Assembly: GCA_029252405.1 (NCBI GenBank)
Contig: JAQXBM010000022.1
Coordinates: 1 to 64,000 of the forward strand
Reading direction: 5' to 3'
Length of the DNA stretch: 64,000 nt
From: Crocinitomicaceae bacterium
GTDB taxonomy: Bacteria; Bacteroidota; Bacteroidia; Flavobacteriales_D; Crocinitomicaceae
Of this stretch, positions 26,085 through 35,247 are shown piece after piece. Each line of letters starts with the position of its first letter. The stretch's first letter is position 1. The position numbers and the translations under genes are program-made. Under the pieces are notes generated by a model. That model did not search any database and had not been told where the DNA came from. It saw nothing but the letters and a program-made list of their open reading frames with translations.

Positions 26085-26732
26085 TTAAACTACAAAAGGT
26101 AGAATGGGAGAGAGGTCAGCATTCATAAGGCCGAAATAGCCGTTTTTCTTTGCGTAGAAATGCGGATGAAACACGGTTGTATCTAGCGAGCGATTGTAGG
26201 CAACATCAAAGTAGATCTCATCAAACTCAAAAGGAACATCAATTTGAAGCAGGCTATCAAGCAGACCCACTTTTCCATCGAAATTGCGAGCCCTCAACCA
26301 TCGCTCGTAAGGTTCAATGTGCTGGTAATCGGAGGGAAGTATCTCTTTTCCTTTGTAATCAATTACGCCAATTCTCCCGTTAGCACCGATCATTAGCCAA
26401 TCTTTATCGAGCAACCGTCGAGAGTATCCATCGATTCTAAAAATGGTGTCATATTGGCTTTGCAAAACGTATTCGCCTTTTGGATTGAGTAATCCGAAAC
26501 GCCCCCCTTCTTCAACAACCCAGCAATAGTTGGAACGGTCATCAACGTTGCTATAAATTGGATACACACTTAAGAACTTCGCTTCATGAACGGTGTCACC
26601 GATAGCATTTTTGAATCCGGTGTAACATTTGCGGTAATCTTCAAAAGGAAATACCGCATCGCGATTTTGCGACACTGCATGAAATGCCAAGAATTGGGTA
26701 CAAAAGATGGCTAGAAGTATGACTGTTTTCAT
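26085..26732 (-). CDS. WG-repeat protein, 5' fragment with signal peptide
   Basis: A 215-residue open frame with a signal peptide (MKTVILLAIFCTQFLAFHAVSQ) and four WG-type repeats: GRFGLLNPKGEYVLQ, GRIGVIDYKGKEILP, GKVGLLDSLLQIDVP and GYFGLMNADLSPILPFVV, where it stops at TAA (26085-26087). The last repeat is cut halfway. The lost half is found next in the -/+1 frame (RIRSFSSYSELSPKYIL), so this is the start of a gene of about 1044 codons, exported through Sec, then broken. Possible causes are natural pseudogenisation, sequencing error or, less likely, programmed frameshifting at GTT TAA. Confidence 0.75.
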   Translation of the reverse strand: MKTVILLAIFCTQFLAFHAVSQNRDAVFPFEDYRKCYTGFKNAIGDTVHEAKFLSVYPIYSNVDDRSNYCWVVEEGGRFGLLNPKGEYVLQSQYDTIFRIDGYSRRLLDKDWLMIGANGRIGVIDYKGKEILPSDYQHIEPYERWLRARNFDGKVGLLDSLLQIDVPFEFDEIYFDVAYNRSLDTTVFHPHFYAKKNGYFGLMNADLSPILPFVV

Positions 26733-26998
26733 AAAGTACCATCATAACACATCTGATGTCGTTTGTTACAAGAATGCCACGGATTTTAGGGTTAAAATGA
26801 GTTGGGCATGTAGCCTGTCTACATGCTTTAGTCCAGCCGCAAAAAGCTGTTCCGCTACGTCCCAGTTGGGTCGCTTCGGCGGGCTCAGCGCTCACCAGCG
26901 CCCGTCCTCAATTCGCTTTTTTACGACAGGAGCTGCCGCACTCCGCCAGCATGCTGAGGTTAGGGATCTAAGAATCAGTTAAAGTAATGCGAGTCTAA
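26733..26998. other. intergenic region with GC-rich, structured segment
   Basis: Divergent spacer between two minus-strand genes. From about 26800 to 26965 the composition turns GC-rich and differs from its surroundings. It includes a perfect 8-bp hairpin, GCATGTAG (26806-26813) with CTACATGC (26819-26826), and a run of paired-looking GC blocks (around 26880-26925). No coding frame or known element is recognised. A dispersed repeat or MITE remnant is possible but unproven. Confidence 0.5.
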
Positions 26999-29900
26999 TT
27001 ATTCAACTATCAACTTCTTCAACTGCAATTTCCCACGGTAGTTGATTTTCACCAAATAAATTCCAGAAGGCAGTGCACTAGAATCAAAGGTAATTTGATC
27101 CAAGGTCGTCGTTTTAGGAAGATCGACCAATTTGCCCTGTGCATTGTGAATTTCGATTTCAGCTTCTGAAATACTTCCCGCCTCAACGTAGAATTTCCCC
27201 TGCGTTGGATTTGGGTATACATCAATGGTGTGAATATCATTCAACTCTTCGTAAGTCAATGGAAAATCAATCGTGAAATTGTAAATGATGGACTTCCCAA
27301 AATCAGGATCAAATCCTTTCACAACTCCTCCACCAACGGCACGAATTCGAACGTATCCGTTTCCATCACTGTTCGCCCAAAAGGCAATTCCGTCATCGTC
27401 CGTGTCAAGCAATCTGAATTGGTAACATCCAAGTCCAAGGTTGAGCGTATCGCGGTAAAGCGTCGCATTCGACATTCCTGTGCGCTCGAAAAGGATAGCT
27501 CCAGCATCATCCAAGATTTGGTAGCTGCTTTCATTGGCTGCATTATTCGATTTGAATTCAATGAAGAAATCCGTTGGAACAACATCTGGAATCTCGAACC
27601 CTGTTTCGTAGTGATCGTTCAGCGCATATTCGTCCGCACCAGCATTTGGATTGACAACCTTCGCATGGAAAACATTGGTCGTCGAAAGTCCATTCCATAA
27701 GTCAGCCGGAGCTGGTAGTTCCACTTCTTCTTTTCCGAGGAAATCCAAACTTCCGGTCCACGTATACGTTTGGTGGTTTGCATCATCGTTGATCCAGTAC
27801 TCAATTTCAACTTCCGTCAAAAGCGTGCTCCCTGTATTTTGAAGAACCACTTTCGGCGACGAACAAATCGCGTTTACACGATCGTATTCCACATAATCCG
27901 ACGGGTTCATGATGTCAACAATGGCTGCATCCAACACAAAATTCGCCGCACCATATTGCACCAATTGATTGTTCACGATGTAGTTCGAAGTTCCTGAGCC
28001 GCCGTTTACACCATAATCAAAGTTGTGAGACTGACCCGCAGAAACAAAAGGTGTCACATTAAATTCTTGTAAATCCGTTGGACGCCCTGGACACCAACCT
28101 GCACGGTCGTAAATCCATGTTCCCCCTTGCGGGTAAATCGGATTCTCAGCACATTCCTTCCAAACTTGCCACGTATACTCGTTGGCACCACCATTTACAT
28201 CGATGTAATGCGTTTGAGGTAAGAATTCTCCTTCTTGTCCGTGACCTGTAATGGCCGATCGAACTTTGAACGTAGATGCAAATGGTTCCAATGTAATGTC
28301 TCTCGGCTCAAAGGAACTCTCCGCTTGAATGGATGCATAACCTTTGCTGTCGTTTCTCCAGATCTGACGAATGTCCATTACTTCACATGGAGGAGTTCCC
28401 ACGATGAACCAAAATTGGATGTCGTAGTCTTCCAACCACTGACCACCGCGTTCCATCGTCATGCGTTTATTTCCTTTCAGAACTGGCGTGAAATCTGTCA
28501 AGTCGAATTCCCATGTTTTTCCTGTTGGACCTAAATCCAATTGAATTCCATAAGGTGTTACGAAGGACACAATTTCGTAGCGCATTGGGTAGCGATTGTA
28601 GTAATTCAATGTTCCTGGAGTAATTGATCCGTCTGGGTTCACAGGAATCGATTGAATTAACACCCCATATTCATCGTACACAAAATTGTAAGTTGCCTCC
28701 CACAACCAAGTTGTCGAAAGTGGCGCGATATCATCATTTTGAAGTGTTCCTGCATTGGAAATCACTTGATATTCAGTCACGAAATTTCCAGGGTTCTGAA
28801 TTGTGTCGTAAATCGTATCGTTGACAATTGTAAGGTTGTACGTTCCTTGCATGAAGGTCAAATTAGGTCGCTCCGATGTCAATTGTAATTCTTTGAAAAG
28901 TTCAACTCCGCGAGGACGAATCCACTGTTCACCGTCCATTACCGAGGCATCATTGGCATTTGAAGAAGCATCTGAAATGGTAGCACCTGTTCCTTCGTTC
29001 AAAGGGTAGTAAGCTTCAAGGTTGGCATAATTCGGGTGACTCGCATCAACCGTTCTATACATCCAATCTTGAATTTCTGCCTGCGACAATGCTGTGCTCC
29101 AAACACGCACTTCGTCAATAATTCCATCGAAATAGCGGTTATTCGTTCCACGACTCAATCGTAGGTTAATCCCTGAAGTCGTATTCGTTAAAACTGGTTC
29201 CGTCAAACTTGAGCTGATCGTCTCCAACTGTCCATCGACATAAAGTAGAACATCCTGAACATCTGAACCATCGAAAGTACATGCTACGTGGTGCCACTGA
29301 CCATCATCAACTAAGGTCGTTCCGATAATGTATCCTCCATTCACTTCAACGCGAATAGCGCCATTATCGTTAATTCTAAAGTTCCATTTTTGCGAAGCGC
29401 TGTTCTGGCCCCAACTCGTAAATTCTTTGTTATTCACTGTTGAATTGATCCATGCTTCAGAAGTACGTGCGCCACTTCCATCAATTCCTTTGTACGAATC
29501 AGCTTCGATGTAATTCACTCCGTTAAACAGGTTATTGCGATCTCCAGCGGTGTACATTCCGTAATCCATTCCGGTATCGTCGCTATCAATATCGATGATT
29601 GCGCTATTTTGAGAATTCGTGAAAGAGAATTCTACAATGATATTAGAAGTTCCGTCCCAGTTGAAGGGTGCGTAGAACTGCAAGCGATTTGGCCCGTTGA
29701 CAAAAGCCGTGTTGTGAAAATATACTTCGGTGAATCCTGCTAAATCCGGATCGGCATCGTCTAATTCCGTTTTTGGTGTCTGCTTGATTCGAACGCGCAA
29801 AAAGTCTGTGACTCCTCCTGCATTGGAAACGTTTAGTGAGAGCGCATGGAGATCACCGGCTGTGACTCCTGCTCCGAGTAATTCCGTGGCAGTAAACAAG

Positions 29901-30421
29901 TAATGTGATTTCCCGTTTTCGGAATTCGCTGGGAATGTGTGGTTAGTTGTCGAGGCTCCAGCTCCAACAATGGATTGTGTTTCCGACACGATGTTATTCA
30001 AGGTAACCGCTTGCTGAATGTGTCGGTAATAGCTGTAAGTTGGCGTGTTTGAGTAGTTAAATGTTGTTCCTGAAAACCCTGTGATGAGATGATCTGAGGT
30101 CGTGGCGAGCACAGAATCAATTCGGGTAGAATCGTGAATGTAGGTGTTACAACTGTAATCCCATTCGCCACATGCCACGTAGTTTCCTCCTGTTGTATTG
30201 ACGTTTCCATCGCGACAACGCATGTTGTATTTCATGATGATTTTCTCGTAAGTCAATGTCGGATCATCAGGAAATGGAACCATCATATCTCTGACACCAG
30301 AATTCCCAAGTGCAGTCATGGACCAATCGAATGATTGAACAATGATGGTATCACCTGGAGATTGTGCGAGAAGCGAAAATGAACAAAGGCTAAGCGCCAA
30401 GACTAAGAGAAGACTTTTCAT
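26999..30421 (-). CDS. peptide-N-glycosidase F-like secreted protein with LamG domain and T9SS sorting domain
   Basis: A 1140-residue secreted protein. After a signal peptide (MKSLLLVLALSLCSFSLLAQ) comes a PNGase F N-terminal-like region (MRCRDGNVNTTGG, CGEWDYSCNTYIHDSTR), then an inserted LamG/concanavalin-like domain (about 300-460: WHHVACTFDGSDV, IDEVRVWSTALSQAEI), a PNGase F C-terminal-like region (about 600-870: GGTWIYDRAGWCPGRP, SNYIVNNQLVQYGA) and a type A sorting domain (VYPNPTQGKF to the end). The PNGase F family cuts N-glycans from asparagine; activity is not shown here. The LamG insertion may bind carbohydrate. The start is put at 30421, at the signal peptide, and not at 30454. Confidence 0.82.
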   Translation of the reverse strand: MKSLLLVLALSLCSFSLLAQSPGDTIIVQSFDWSMTALGNSGVRDMMVPFPDDPTLTYEKIIMKYNMRCRDGNVNTTGGNYVACGEWDYSCNTYIHDSTRIDSVLATTSDHLITGFSGTTFNYSNTPTYSYYRHIQQAVTLNNIVSETQSIVGAGASTTNHTFPANSENGKSHYLFTATELLGAGVTAGDLHALSLNVSNAGGVTDFLRVRIKQTPKTELDDADPDLAGFTEVYFHNTAFVNGPNRLQFYAPFNWDGTSNIIVEFSFTNSQNSAIIDIDSDDTGMDYGMYTAGDRNNLFNGVNYIEADSYKGIDGSGARTSEAWINSTVNNKEFTSWGQNSASQKWNFRINDNGAIRVEVNGGYIIGTTLVDDGQWHHVACTFDGSDVQDVLLYVDGQLETISSSLTEPVLTNTTSGINLRLSRGTNNRYFDGIIDEVRVWSTALSQAEIQDWMYRTVDASHPNYANLEAYYPLNEGTGATISDASSNANDASVMDGEQWIRPRGVELFKELQLTSERPNLTFMQGTYNLTIVNDTIYDTIQNPGNFVTEYQVISNAGTLQNDDIAPLSTTWLWEATYNFVYDEYGVLIQSIPVNPDGSITPGTLNYYNRYPMRYEIVSFVTPYGIQLDLGPTGKTWEFDLTDFTPVLKGNKRMTMERGGQWLEDYDIQFWFIVGTPPCEVMDIRQIWRNDSKGYASIQAESSFEPRDITLEPFASTFKVRSAITGHGQEGEFLPQTHYIDVNGGANEYTWQVWKECAENPIYPQGGTWIYDRAGWCPGRPTDLQEFNVTPFVSAGQSHNFDYGVNGGSGTSNYIVNNQLVQYGAANFVLDAAIVDIMNPSDYVEYDRVNAICSSPKVVLQNTGSTLLTEVEIEYWINDDANHQTYTWTGSLDFLGKEEVELPAPADLWNGLSTTNVFHAKVVNPNAGADEYALNDHYETGFEIPDVVPTDFFIEFKSNNAANESSYQILDDAGAILFERTGMSNATLYRDTLNLGLGCYQFRLLDTDDDGIAFWANSDGNGYVRIRAVGGGVVKGFDPDFGKSIIYNFTIDFPLTYEELNDIHTIDVYPNPTQGKFYVEAGSISEAEIEIHNAQGKLVDLPKTTTLDQITFDSSALPSGIYLVKINYRGKLQLKKLIVE

Positions 30422-30580
30422 ACTGTAGAAATCAAGATTTACTAATCGTCGCAAGGTACGAAGATTAAAAATTGAACGGCATTAATTGTCCGAATTCGAA
30501 CGAATCAGAAAGCGTGGTGAATGAAAATTCACAGTGTTGAAACTATCTTACCTAGGACTTCTTGTACTGAGAATGAAATC

Positions 30581-31906
30581 CTACAACAAATCGTTCGCTA
30601 AATTTGCCAACTCGGAACGTTCACCCTTCTCCAACTTGACATGCGCAAACAATTGTTCTCCGCGCAAGCGATCAACTAAATAGGCCAAACCATTACTGTT
30701 CTCATCCAAGTATGGCGTATCAATCTGATTCACATCACCTGTAAAGACAATTTTGGTATTCTCTCCTGCTCTGGTGATAATCGTTTTCACTTCGTGAGGG
30801 GTTAAATTCTGCGCTTCATCGATGATGAACATGATGTTTGAAAGGCTTCGCCCACGAATAAACGCCAGCGGCGAAATAACAATCTTCCCATTCTCTTCGA
30901 GTGCCAAAATCGCTTTGTGCTTCTTCTCGTTTTCCCCGAATTGCGCCTTGATGAATTTCAAGTTGTCCCAAAGCGGCTCCATGTATGGACCAATTTTGTC
31001 ATCCGCACTTCCAGGTAAGAAACCGATTTCTTTGTTCGACAAAGGAACGATTGGCCGCGCGAGAATAATCTGATGGTATTTTTTGTGTTGCTCCAAGGCT
31101 GAAGCTAGTGCGAGTAAGGTTTTTCCAGTTCCCGCAACTCCTTGCAGTGCGACAAGTTTGATGTTATCATTCAATAATGCGTTCAAGGCAAAGGCTTGTT
31201 CCGAGTTTTTCGGCTTCACACCGTAAACGAATTCCTTTTCGATGCGCTCAATCTGATCCAACTTTGAATTGTACACAGCCAGTGAAGACGAAGTACCATT
31301 CTTCAAAATGTAATAGCCGTTAGCGATTTTATGCTCGCCCAAAATCCCATCTTCTTCAATGGATCCTTTGGTAAAAATCTGACGGATTTGATCTGAATCC
31401 ACGTTTTCAATCAGTCGAACTGCTCTCGTTTGCAGCTCTTCGGTACTCACTTTTCCTGTTTCGTAATCCTCTGCGATAATTCCGAGGGCTTTCGCTTTGA
31501 TTCGAAGGTTGATGTCTTTGGTGACGAGCACGACATCGCGTGTTTTTTCCTCTTGCTTCAAACAAAGAGCAGAGTTGATGATCTTATGATCGTTTTTTCC
31601 TCTGGCGTAAACATCTTCGGCGTTCATTTTGTCTGGATCGCAATTCATAATCACCTTAAACTTCCCATAACTCTTGCCCAAGCTGATCCAATTTTGAAGA
31701 CCGTCTTGACCAGAGATCTTGTCAATAAAGCGAATCACTTCGCGAGCGGTAAAGTTTTTTGAATCGTTTCCAACTTTGAATTTGTCAAGTTCTTCTAGAA
31801 CAGTAATTGGAATTGCGACATCATTTTTTTCGAATGAAGTAATGGATTGGTGATCATGCAGGAGTACAGATGTGTCTAAAACAAACACTTTTTTCTTTTT
31901 CGCCAT
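30581..31906 (-). CDS. PIN domain-PhoH ATPase (PhoH2 type)
   Basis: A 441-residue cytoplasmic protein joining a PIN ribonuclease domain (about 5-150: FVLDTSVLLHD with the first acidic residue, and VLEELDKFK) to a PhoH ATPase domain (about 230-441: Walker A GVAGTGKT at 256-263, Walker B IMFIIDEAQN near 350, then TGDVNQID). PhoH2 proteins act as RNA helicase-nucleases; the PIN part cuts single-stranded RNA and the ATPase unwinds it. Length and order are normal for the family. It stands alone with no toxin partner, so a housekeeping role in RNA turnover is more likely than a toxin-antitoxin one. Confidence 0.9.
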   Translation of the reverse strand: MAKKKKVFVLDTSVLLHDHQSITSFEKNDVAIPITVLEELDKFKVGNDSKNFTAREVIRFIDKISGQDGLQNWISLGKSYGKFKVIMNCDPDKMNAEDVYARGKNDHKIINSALCLKQEEKTRDVVLVTKDINLRIKAKALGIIAEDYETGKVSTEELQTRAVRLIENVDSDQIRQIFTKGSIEEDGILGEHKIANGYYILKNGTSSSLAVYNSKLDQIERIEKEFVYGVKPKNSEQAFALNALLNDNIKLVALQGVAGTGKTLLALASALEQHKKYHQIILARPIVPLSNKEIGFLPGSADDKIGPYMEPLWDNLKFIKAQFGENEKKHKAILALEENGKIVISPLAFIRGRSLSNIMFIIDEAQNLTPHEVKTIITRAGENTKIVFTGDVNQIDTPYLDENSNGLAYLVDRLRGEQLFAHVKLEKGERSELANLANDLL

Positions 31907-32464
31907 AGAGGAGTTTTAATTTCTTGTTTACTGAAGGGTTAGTTTCATAATCTTGATCGGTGAAATGACTGATCGGCTTGTTTCTTCATCAAGTTACAAG
32001 AATTAAGCCTTGAATCCTTTTAGACCAAATGGAGTTATTTACAGTGATTTGTTGATGGAAGAAAGATCAATTCTTTATTTCAAATTTTAATTGAAATTCA
32101 GGAAATCGAGTCGTTTCATTGTCAAACCTCAAGAAAGGGATTCTCGATGTTCTAACCAAAATGTCAAACATTTGAACGGATATGATGACCAGTTATACGT
32201 AAAATGAGAATCACATCAATTCGTTGAGCTTATTTCCCTAAAAATCATTAATTTCAGAGTAACCAAATCACTGTAATCCCATAATCGTAAATAGAATCCG
32301 AAGTACCGGAGTACATTTATGACATAAAAATTCACTGAAAACCCAACTACTATGATTTAAATCAAACCATTCCTATGGATAATACGTCTTTTAGAAAGAT
32401 ACATTACCCACGCCTAACTTCTGCGAAATGAAGAAGAAAGATTAAGTTTAAACAAACGAATTAA
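31907..32464. other. 558-base AT-rich intergenic region
   Basis: Divergent spacer between the PhoH gene and the T9SS type B cargo. It contains the direct repeat GATCGG (31955-31960 and 31971-31976) and many stop codons in all frames. I see no coding frame, RNA gene or terminator; it presumably holds promoters for both genes, but no exact TAnnTTTG was found. Confidence 0.5.
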
Positions 32465-33454
32465 TTGATAAAGCCTTTTTTATCTATTGTTTTTATAATT
32501 TCATTCGCGAGTTCGGCGCAAAACCTAGTTCCTAATGGGAGCTTTGAGGAGTATTCTGATTGTCCTTACGAAAATGAATTAGGAAGTAATGGACAATTTG
32601 AGCGTTGTAATGATTGGTATTATATTACACCAATGAACGTCGGAACGCCAGACTATTTCAATTCATGTAATAATTCTATGGGAGGAATGGTTGGAGTGCC
32701 AAACAATTTTTGGGGTTATCAACAAGCCTATGATGGCAATGGGTATATTGGATTTGTTGCCTATGATTACTCATTAGGTTCTGACCTAGTTACAGGAAAA
32801 GAGATCGCCAGTTCAAAGCTAGATTCTGCTTTGAAACCATGCACAAAATATAGATTCTCAATGTATGTTTCATTATCTGATAAATCCCCACATGGATGTT
32901 CGGGATTAGGTATTTTACTATCAGATGATGATATAAATTTTCCATATTTGGAAGACTACTTATCATTGACTCCTACATTAGAATTTAATGAAATTGTTCT
33001 GGACACATCTTCTTGGACTAAATTGGAAGGTGTATTTGTTGCTGAGGGTGGTGAGACAGTTTTGAACATTGGTTACTTTAGTGAAGTGGACACTTCAGAA
33101 GTTGTTCTAAATGATAGCGTTACTATGAGTTTTTTCAATTCAATTGCAGCAGCTTATTACATAGATTCTGTTTCACTAGTTGAGGTGGAAACGGTTGAGA
33201 ATTGCATTCCTCAAATACCTAACGTATTTACACCAAATGATGATGCGATCAACAATGAGTATTCTATTGAAGCGTTAAACATATCGGAAATGGTAATTTT
33301 TAATCGCTGGGGTAAAGTAATCGTAACTCTGAATAAAGACAATCCTAATTGGGACGGTACCTTTGAAGGGAAACCTTGTGCTGAAGGAAGCTATTTCTAT
33401 CGAGCATCATTTGAAAATACTTACTTAACAGGATTTATCGAATTGATTCGTTGA
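32465..33454 (+). CDS. secreted protein with T9SS type B (gliding-associated) sorting domain
   Basis: A 329-residue T9SS cargo. A signal peptide (MIKPFLSIVFIISFASSAQ) is followed by an N-terminal region with NLVPNGSFEEYSDCP and DWYYITPMNVGTPDYF, typical of OmpA-adjacent gliding-type cargo, and ends with a type B domain: PNVFTPNDDAINNEYSIEAL, MVIFNRWGKVIVT, WDGTFEGKPCAEGSYFYR. Type B domains carry proteins such as SprB through the T9SS. The start is TTG at 32465 with a TAA directly before it in frame, and no ATG precedes the signal peptide. The missing ATG may mean a TTG start or a lost start codon. Codon and composition resemble its neighbours. Confidence 0.82.
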   Translation: MIKPFLSIVFIISFASSAQNLVPNGSFEEYSDCPYENELGSNGQFERCNDWYYITPMNVGTPDYFNSCNNSMGGMVGVPNNFWGYQQAYDGNGYIGFVAYDYSLGSDLVTGKEIASSKLDSALKPCTKYRFSMYVSLSDKSPHGCSGLGILLSDDDINFPYLEDYLSLTPTLEFNEIVLDTSSWTKLEGVFVAEGGETVLNIGYFSEVDTSEVVLNDSVTMSFFNSIAAAYYIDSVSLVEVETVENCIPQIPNVFTPNDDAINNEYSIEALNISEMVIFNRWGKVIVTLNKDNPNWDGTFEGKPCAEGSYFYRASFENTYLTGFIELIR

Positions 33455-33547
33455 ATTTCAGCGAAATGGGTGAGAGAATGGTTGTGAATTTGAAAGACGC
33501 TGAATCTGAGAGTTTGGGTTAAAGGGACTTAAAAAACGGTGAATTGA

Positions 33548-33895
33548 TCAAAAGTTCTTCAAATCATATTCCACTGCGACATCAATCAACGCACATAGAA
33601 TTTCATGGCGCTCATCGTCTAGATTATCCAGAAAAAAATGACCAACCCGCACACGCTTCGTGAAGTCCAGTTCCTTGCTTAATTCTCCGAACTTAGTTCC
33701 ATTCATGAAGGCAACAATCGGCCTCCCTTTCTGAACATCCATGTAAGCCAAAACTCTTTTCAATGAGAAAAAGGGAAGTCCATATTTGACTGACTCTTTA
33801 ATGCCCAAGTGAGAATCGAGAATGAGTTTGCGCACAAAGCGTAGTTCCTCAGCACAATGTTGTCCGCGTTTTTCTATGACGGATTCGAGGTTCAT
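33548..33895 (-). CDS. DUF1801 family protein
   Basis: A 115-residue soluble protein with the DUF1801 pattern: RKLILDSHLGIKESVKYGLPFFSLKRVLAYMDVQKGRPIVAFMNG. The family resembles the YdhG-like fold and is often associated with iron chaperone or stress genes, but its function is not settled. Its ATG overlaps the stop of the 448-residue gene by four bases (ATGA), so it is translationally coupled and is the last gene of the minus-strand cluster that starts at 38023. Confidence 0.7.
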   Translation of the reverse strand: MNLESVIEKRGQHCAEELRFVRKLILDSHLGIKESVKYGLPFFSLKRVLAYMDVQKGRPIVAFMNGTKFGELSKELDFTKRVRVGHFFLDNLDDERHEILCALIDVAVEYDLKNF

Positions 33896-35238
33896 TCTTG
33901 CTTCAGTTTGTCCTTCAGGAATTTCGTTAGACCAATGTTGATTTTACCGTAGGCGACTTTAGATTCAAGAGAATCAATCGTGAAGAGAACGGGCGTATAG
34001 TTGAAATCCCACAACACGGATTGAGTAGAATCTGCAATAGTGGCAGGTTGAAACGAACTCGTGTAAAAACTAACCGATTCGTCATCCGTGAGCATTTTCA
34101 TCGGAGGAAAATACAGCATTCGAACCTTGTTTTCCTCTCGTGTCAGAATTCCTTTTGAATAAAGTTTCCGAATGAACTCTGGACGGTTATCTCCCATTGA
34201 CATCTGCAGAGCAAAGCCGGAAATTTTCTTCTGCTTGTACTTCACGACTTCGGTGATGTTGAAGTTTTCGTCCAATTCAGAAACAATATACGGCTCCACA
34301 ATGGTTTGCAATCCACCTTGGCGGTAAGTGATGTCGCCGTTCCAAGTTTCAAGGAAATCGCTCAGTGGGAAGCTGATTTTCCTTGCGGCTTTCGCGAGAA
34401 CAGCATACAGCGGGTGGTCGGTATCTTCTTTTAAGCGATCAATATTGAGGTGTAAATTGATCAACCTACGCGTGAATTCTGTTTGTTCAAATCGCTCTCC
34501 GCTATCTTTTAAAGCAAAGGGAATCGTATCGATATTCGTGACGCGGGCGTGCAAGGTTAAACTGAGAGAATCCGAGCTAGAGGCAATCAATGCTGACTCA
34601 ACACCGTATTTGCGCAGCTCTTTGGAAATTACGCTCACCTGAAGCGATTTTTCAGAATACATTTTCTCTTCAATAAACCTTCTCCATCGCGGATAGATCG
34701 ATTTGATGCGGGCGTTGTAAACGTGGTCGAAGTATTTTTTGAACGACTTTCGATCCGACAACAGTAACCAGTCTTTTCCGTAAGCTACCGTTATATTGTA
34801 TTCGGGAAATATGAAAATTCGTTGATCAAACAAAGTTGAGTCTTTGAGCTCCGTAATTTTGTCAAAACGCGTGATTCCACCGTAAACTTTGGAGCTATCA
34901 GAGACGTGAATCATGACTCCCCATTTCTCCAATTCTAGATTGTTTTCATTTCCAAAAAAGTAAACAGGACGCTGTAAATTCAAGCCATTCGTTTTACCTT
35001 GACTCAAAATGAACTCGGGAGAAATGAATTCTCGAAAGGAAATTTGGTTGTTGTAAGTTGTAGGGATTAAATCTCGCGAGAGGTTCAAAACGTTTGTCCG
35101 TCCGATAATATCGTCCATGGGCAAGCGATCGAGAAAACGGGGTGGCTGAACCTCCTCTTCCCAAGGTTTTATGATCAGAAGCGCAATGACTCCAACACCA
35201 ATAAGAACGAATGCACCTAAGGCAACAACGCGACGCAT
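33892..35238 (-). CDS. uncharacterised membrane-anchored envelope protein (448 aa)
   Basis: A 448-residue protein with one N-terminal membrane helix (residues about 5-25, VVALGAFVLIGVGVIALLII) and a long extracytoplasmic part. The body shows alternating beta-type segments, including VYFFGNENNLELEKWGVMIHV, RIFIFPEYNITVAYGKDWLLLS and VYSEL-type strands, with no motif I can name. It looks distantly like the 638-residue gene upstream in layout, suggesting a related pair. Separated from that gene by 9 bases and overlapping the DUF1801 gene by 4, it is in the middle of a cluster. Function unknown. Confidence 0.65.
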   Translation of the reverse strand: MRRVVALGAFVLIGVGVIALLIIKPWEEEVQPPRFLDRLPMDDIIGRTNVLNLSRDLIPTTYNNQISFREFISPEFILSQGKTNGLNLQRPVYFFGNENNLELEKWGVMIHVSDSSKVYGGITRFDKITELKDSTLFDQRIFIFPEYNITVAYGKDWLLLSDRKSFKKYFDHVYNARIKSIYPRWRRFIEEKMYSEKSLQVSVISKELRKYGVESALIASSSDSLSLTLHARVTNIDTIPFALKDSGERFEQTEFTRRLINLHLNIDRLKEDTDHPLYAVLAKAARKISFPLSDFLETWNGDITYRQGGLQTIVEPYIVSELDENFNITEVVKYKQKKISGFALQMSMGDNRPEFIRKLYSKGILTREENKVRMLYFPPMKMLTDDESVSFYTSSFQPATIADSTQSVLWDFNYTPVLFTIDSLESKVAYGKINIGLTKFLKDKLKQE

Positions 35239-35247
35239 AGTAAAACC

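Noticed and set aside
31955-31976. Direct repeat of GATCGG in the intergenic spacer
   Set aside because: Too short to support an operator or attachment site.
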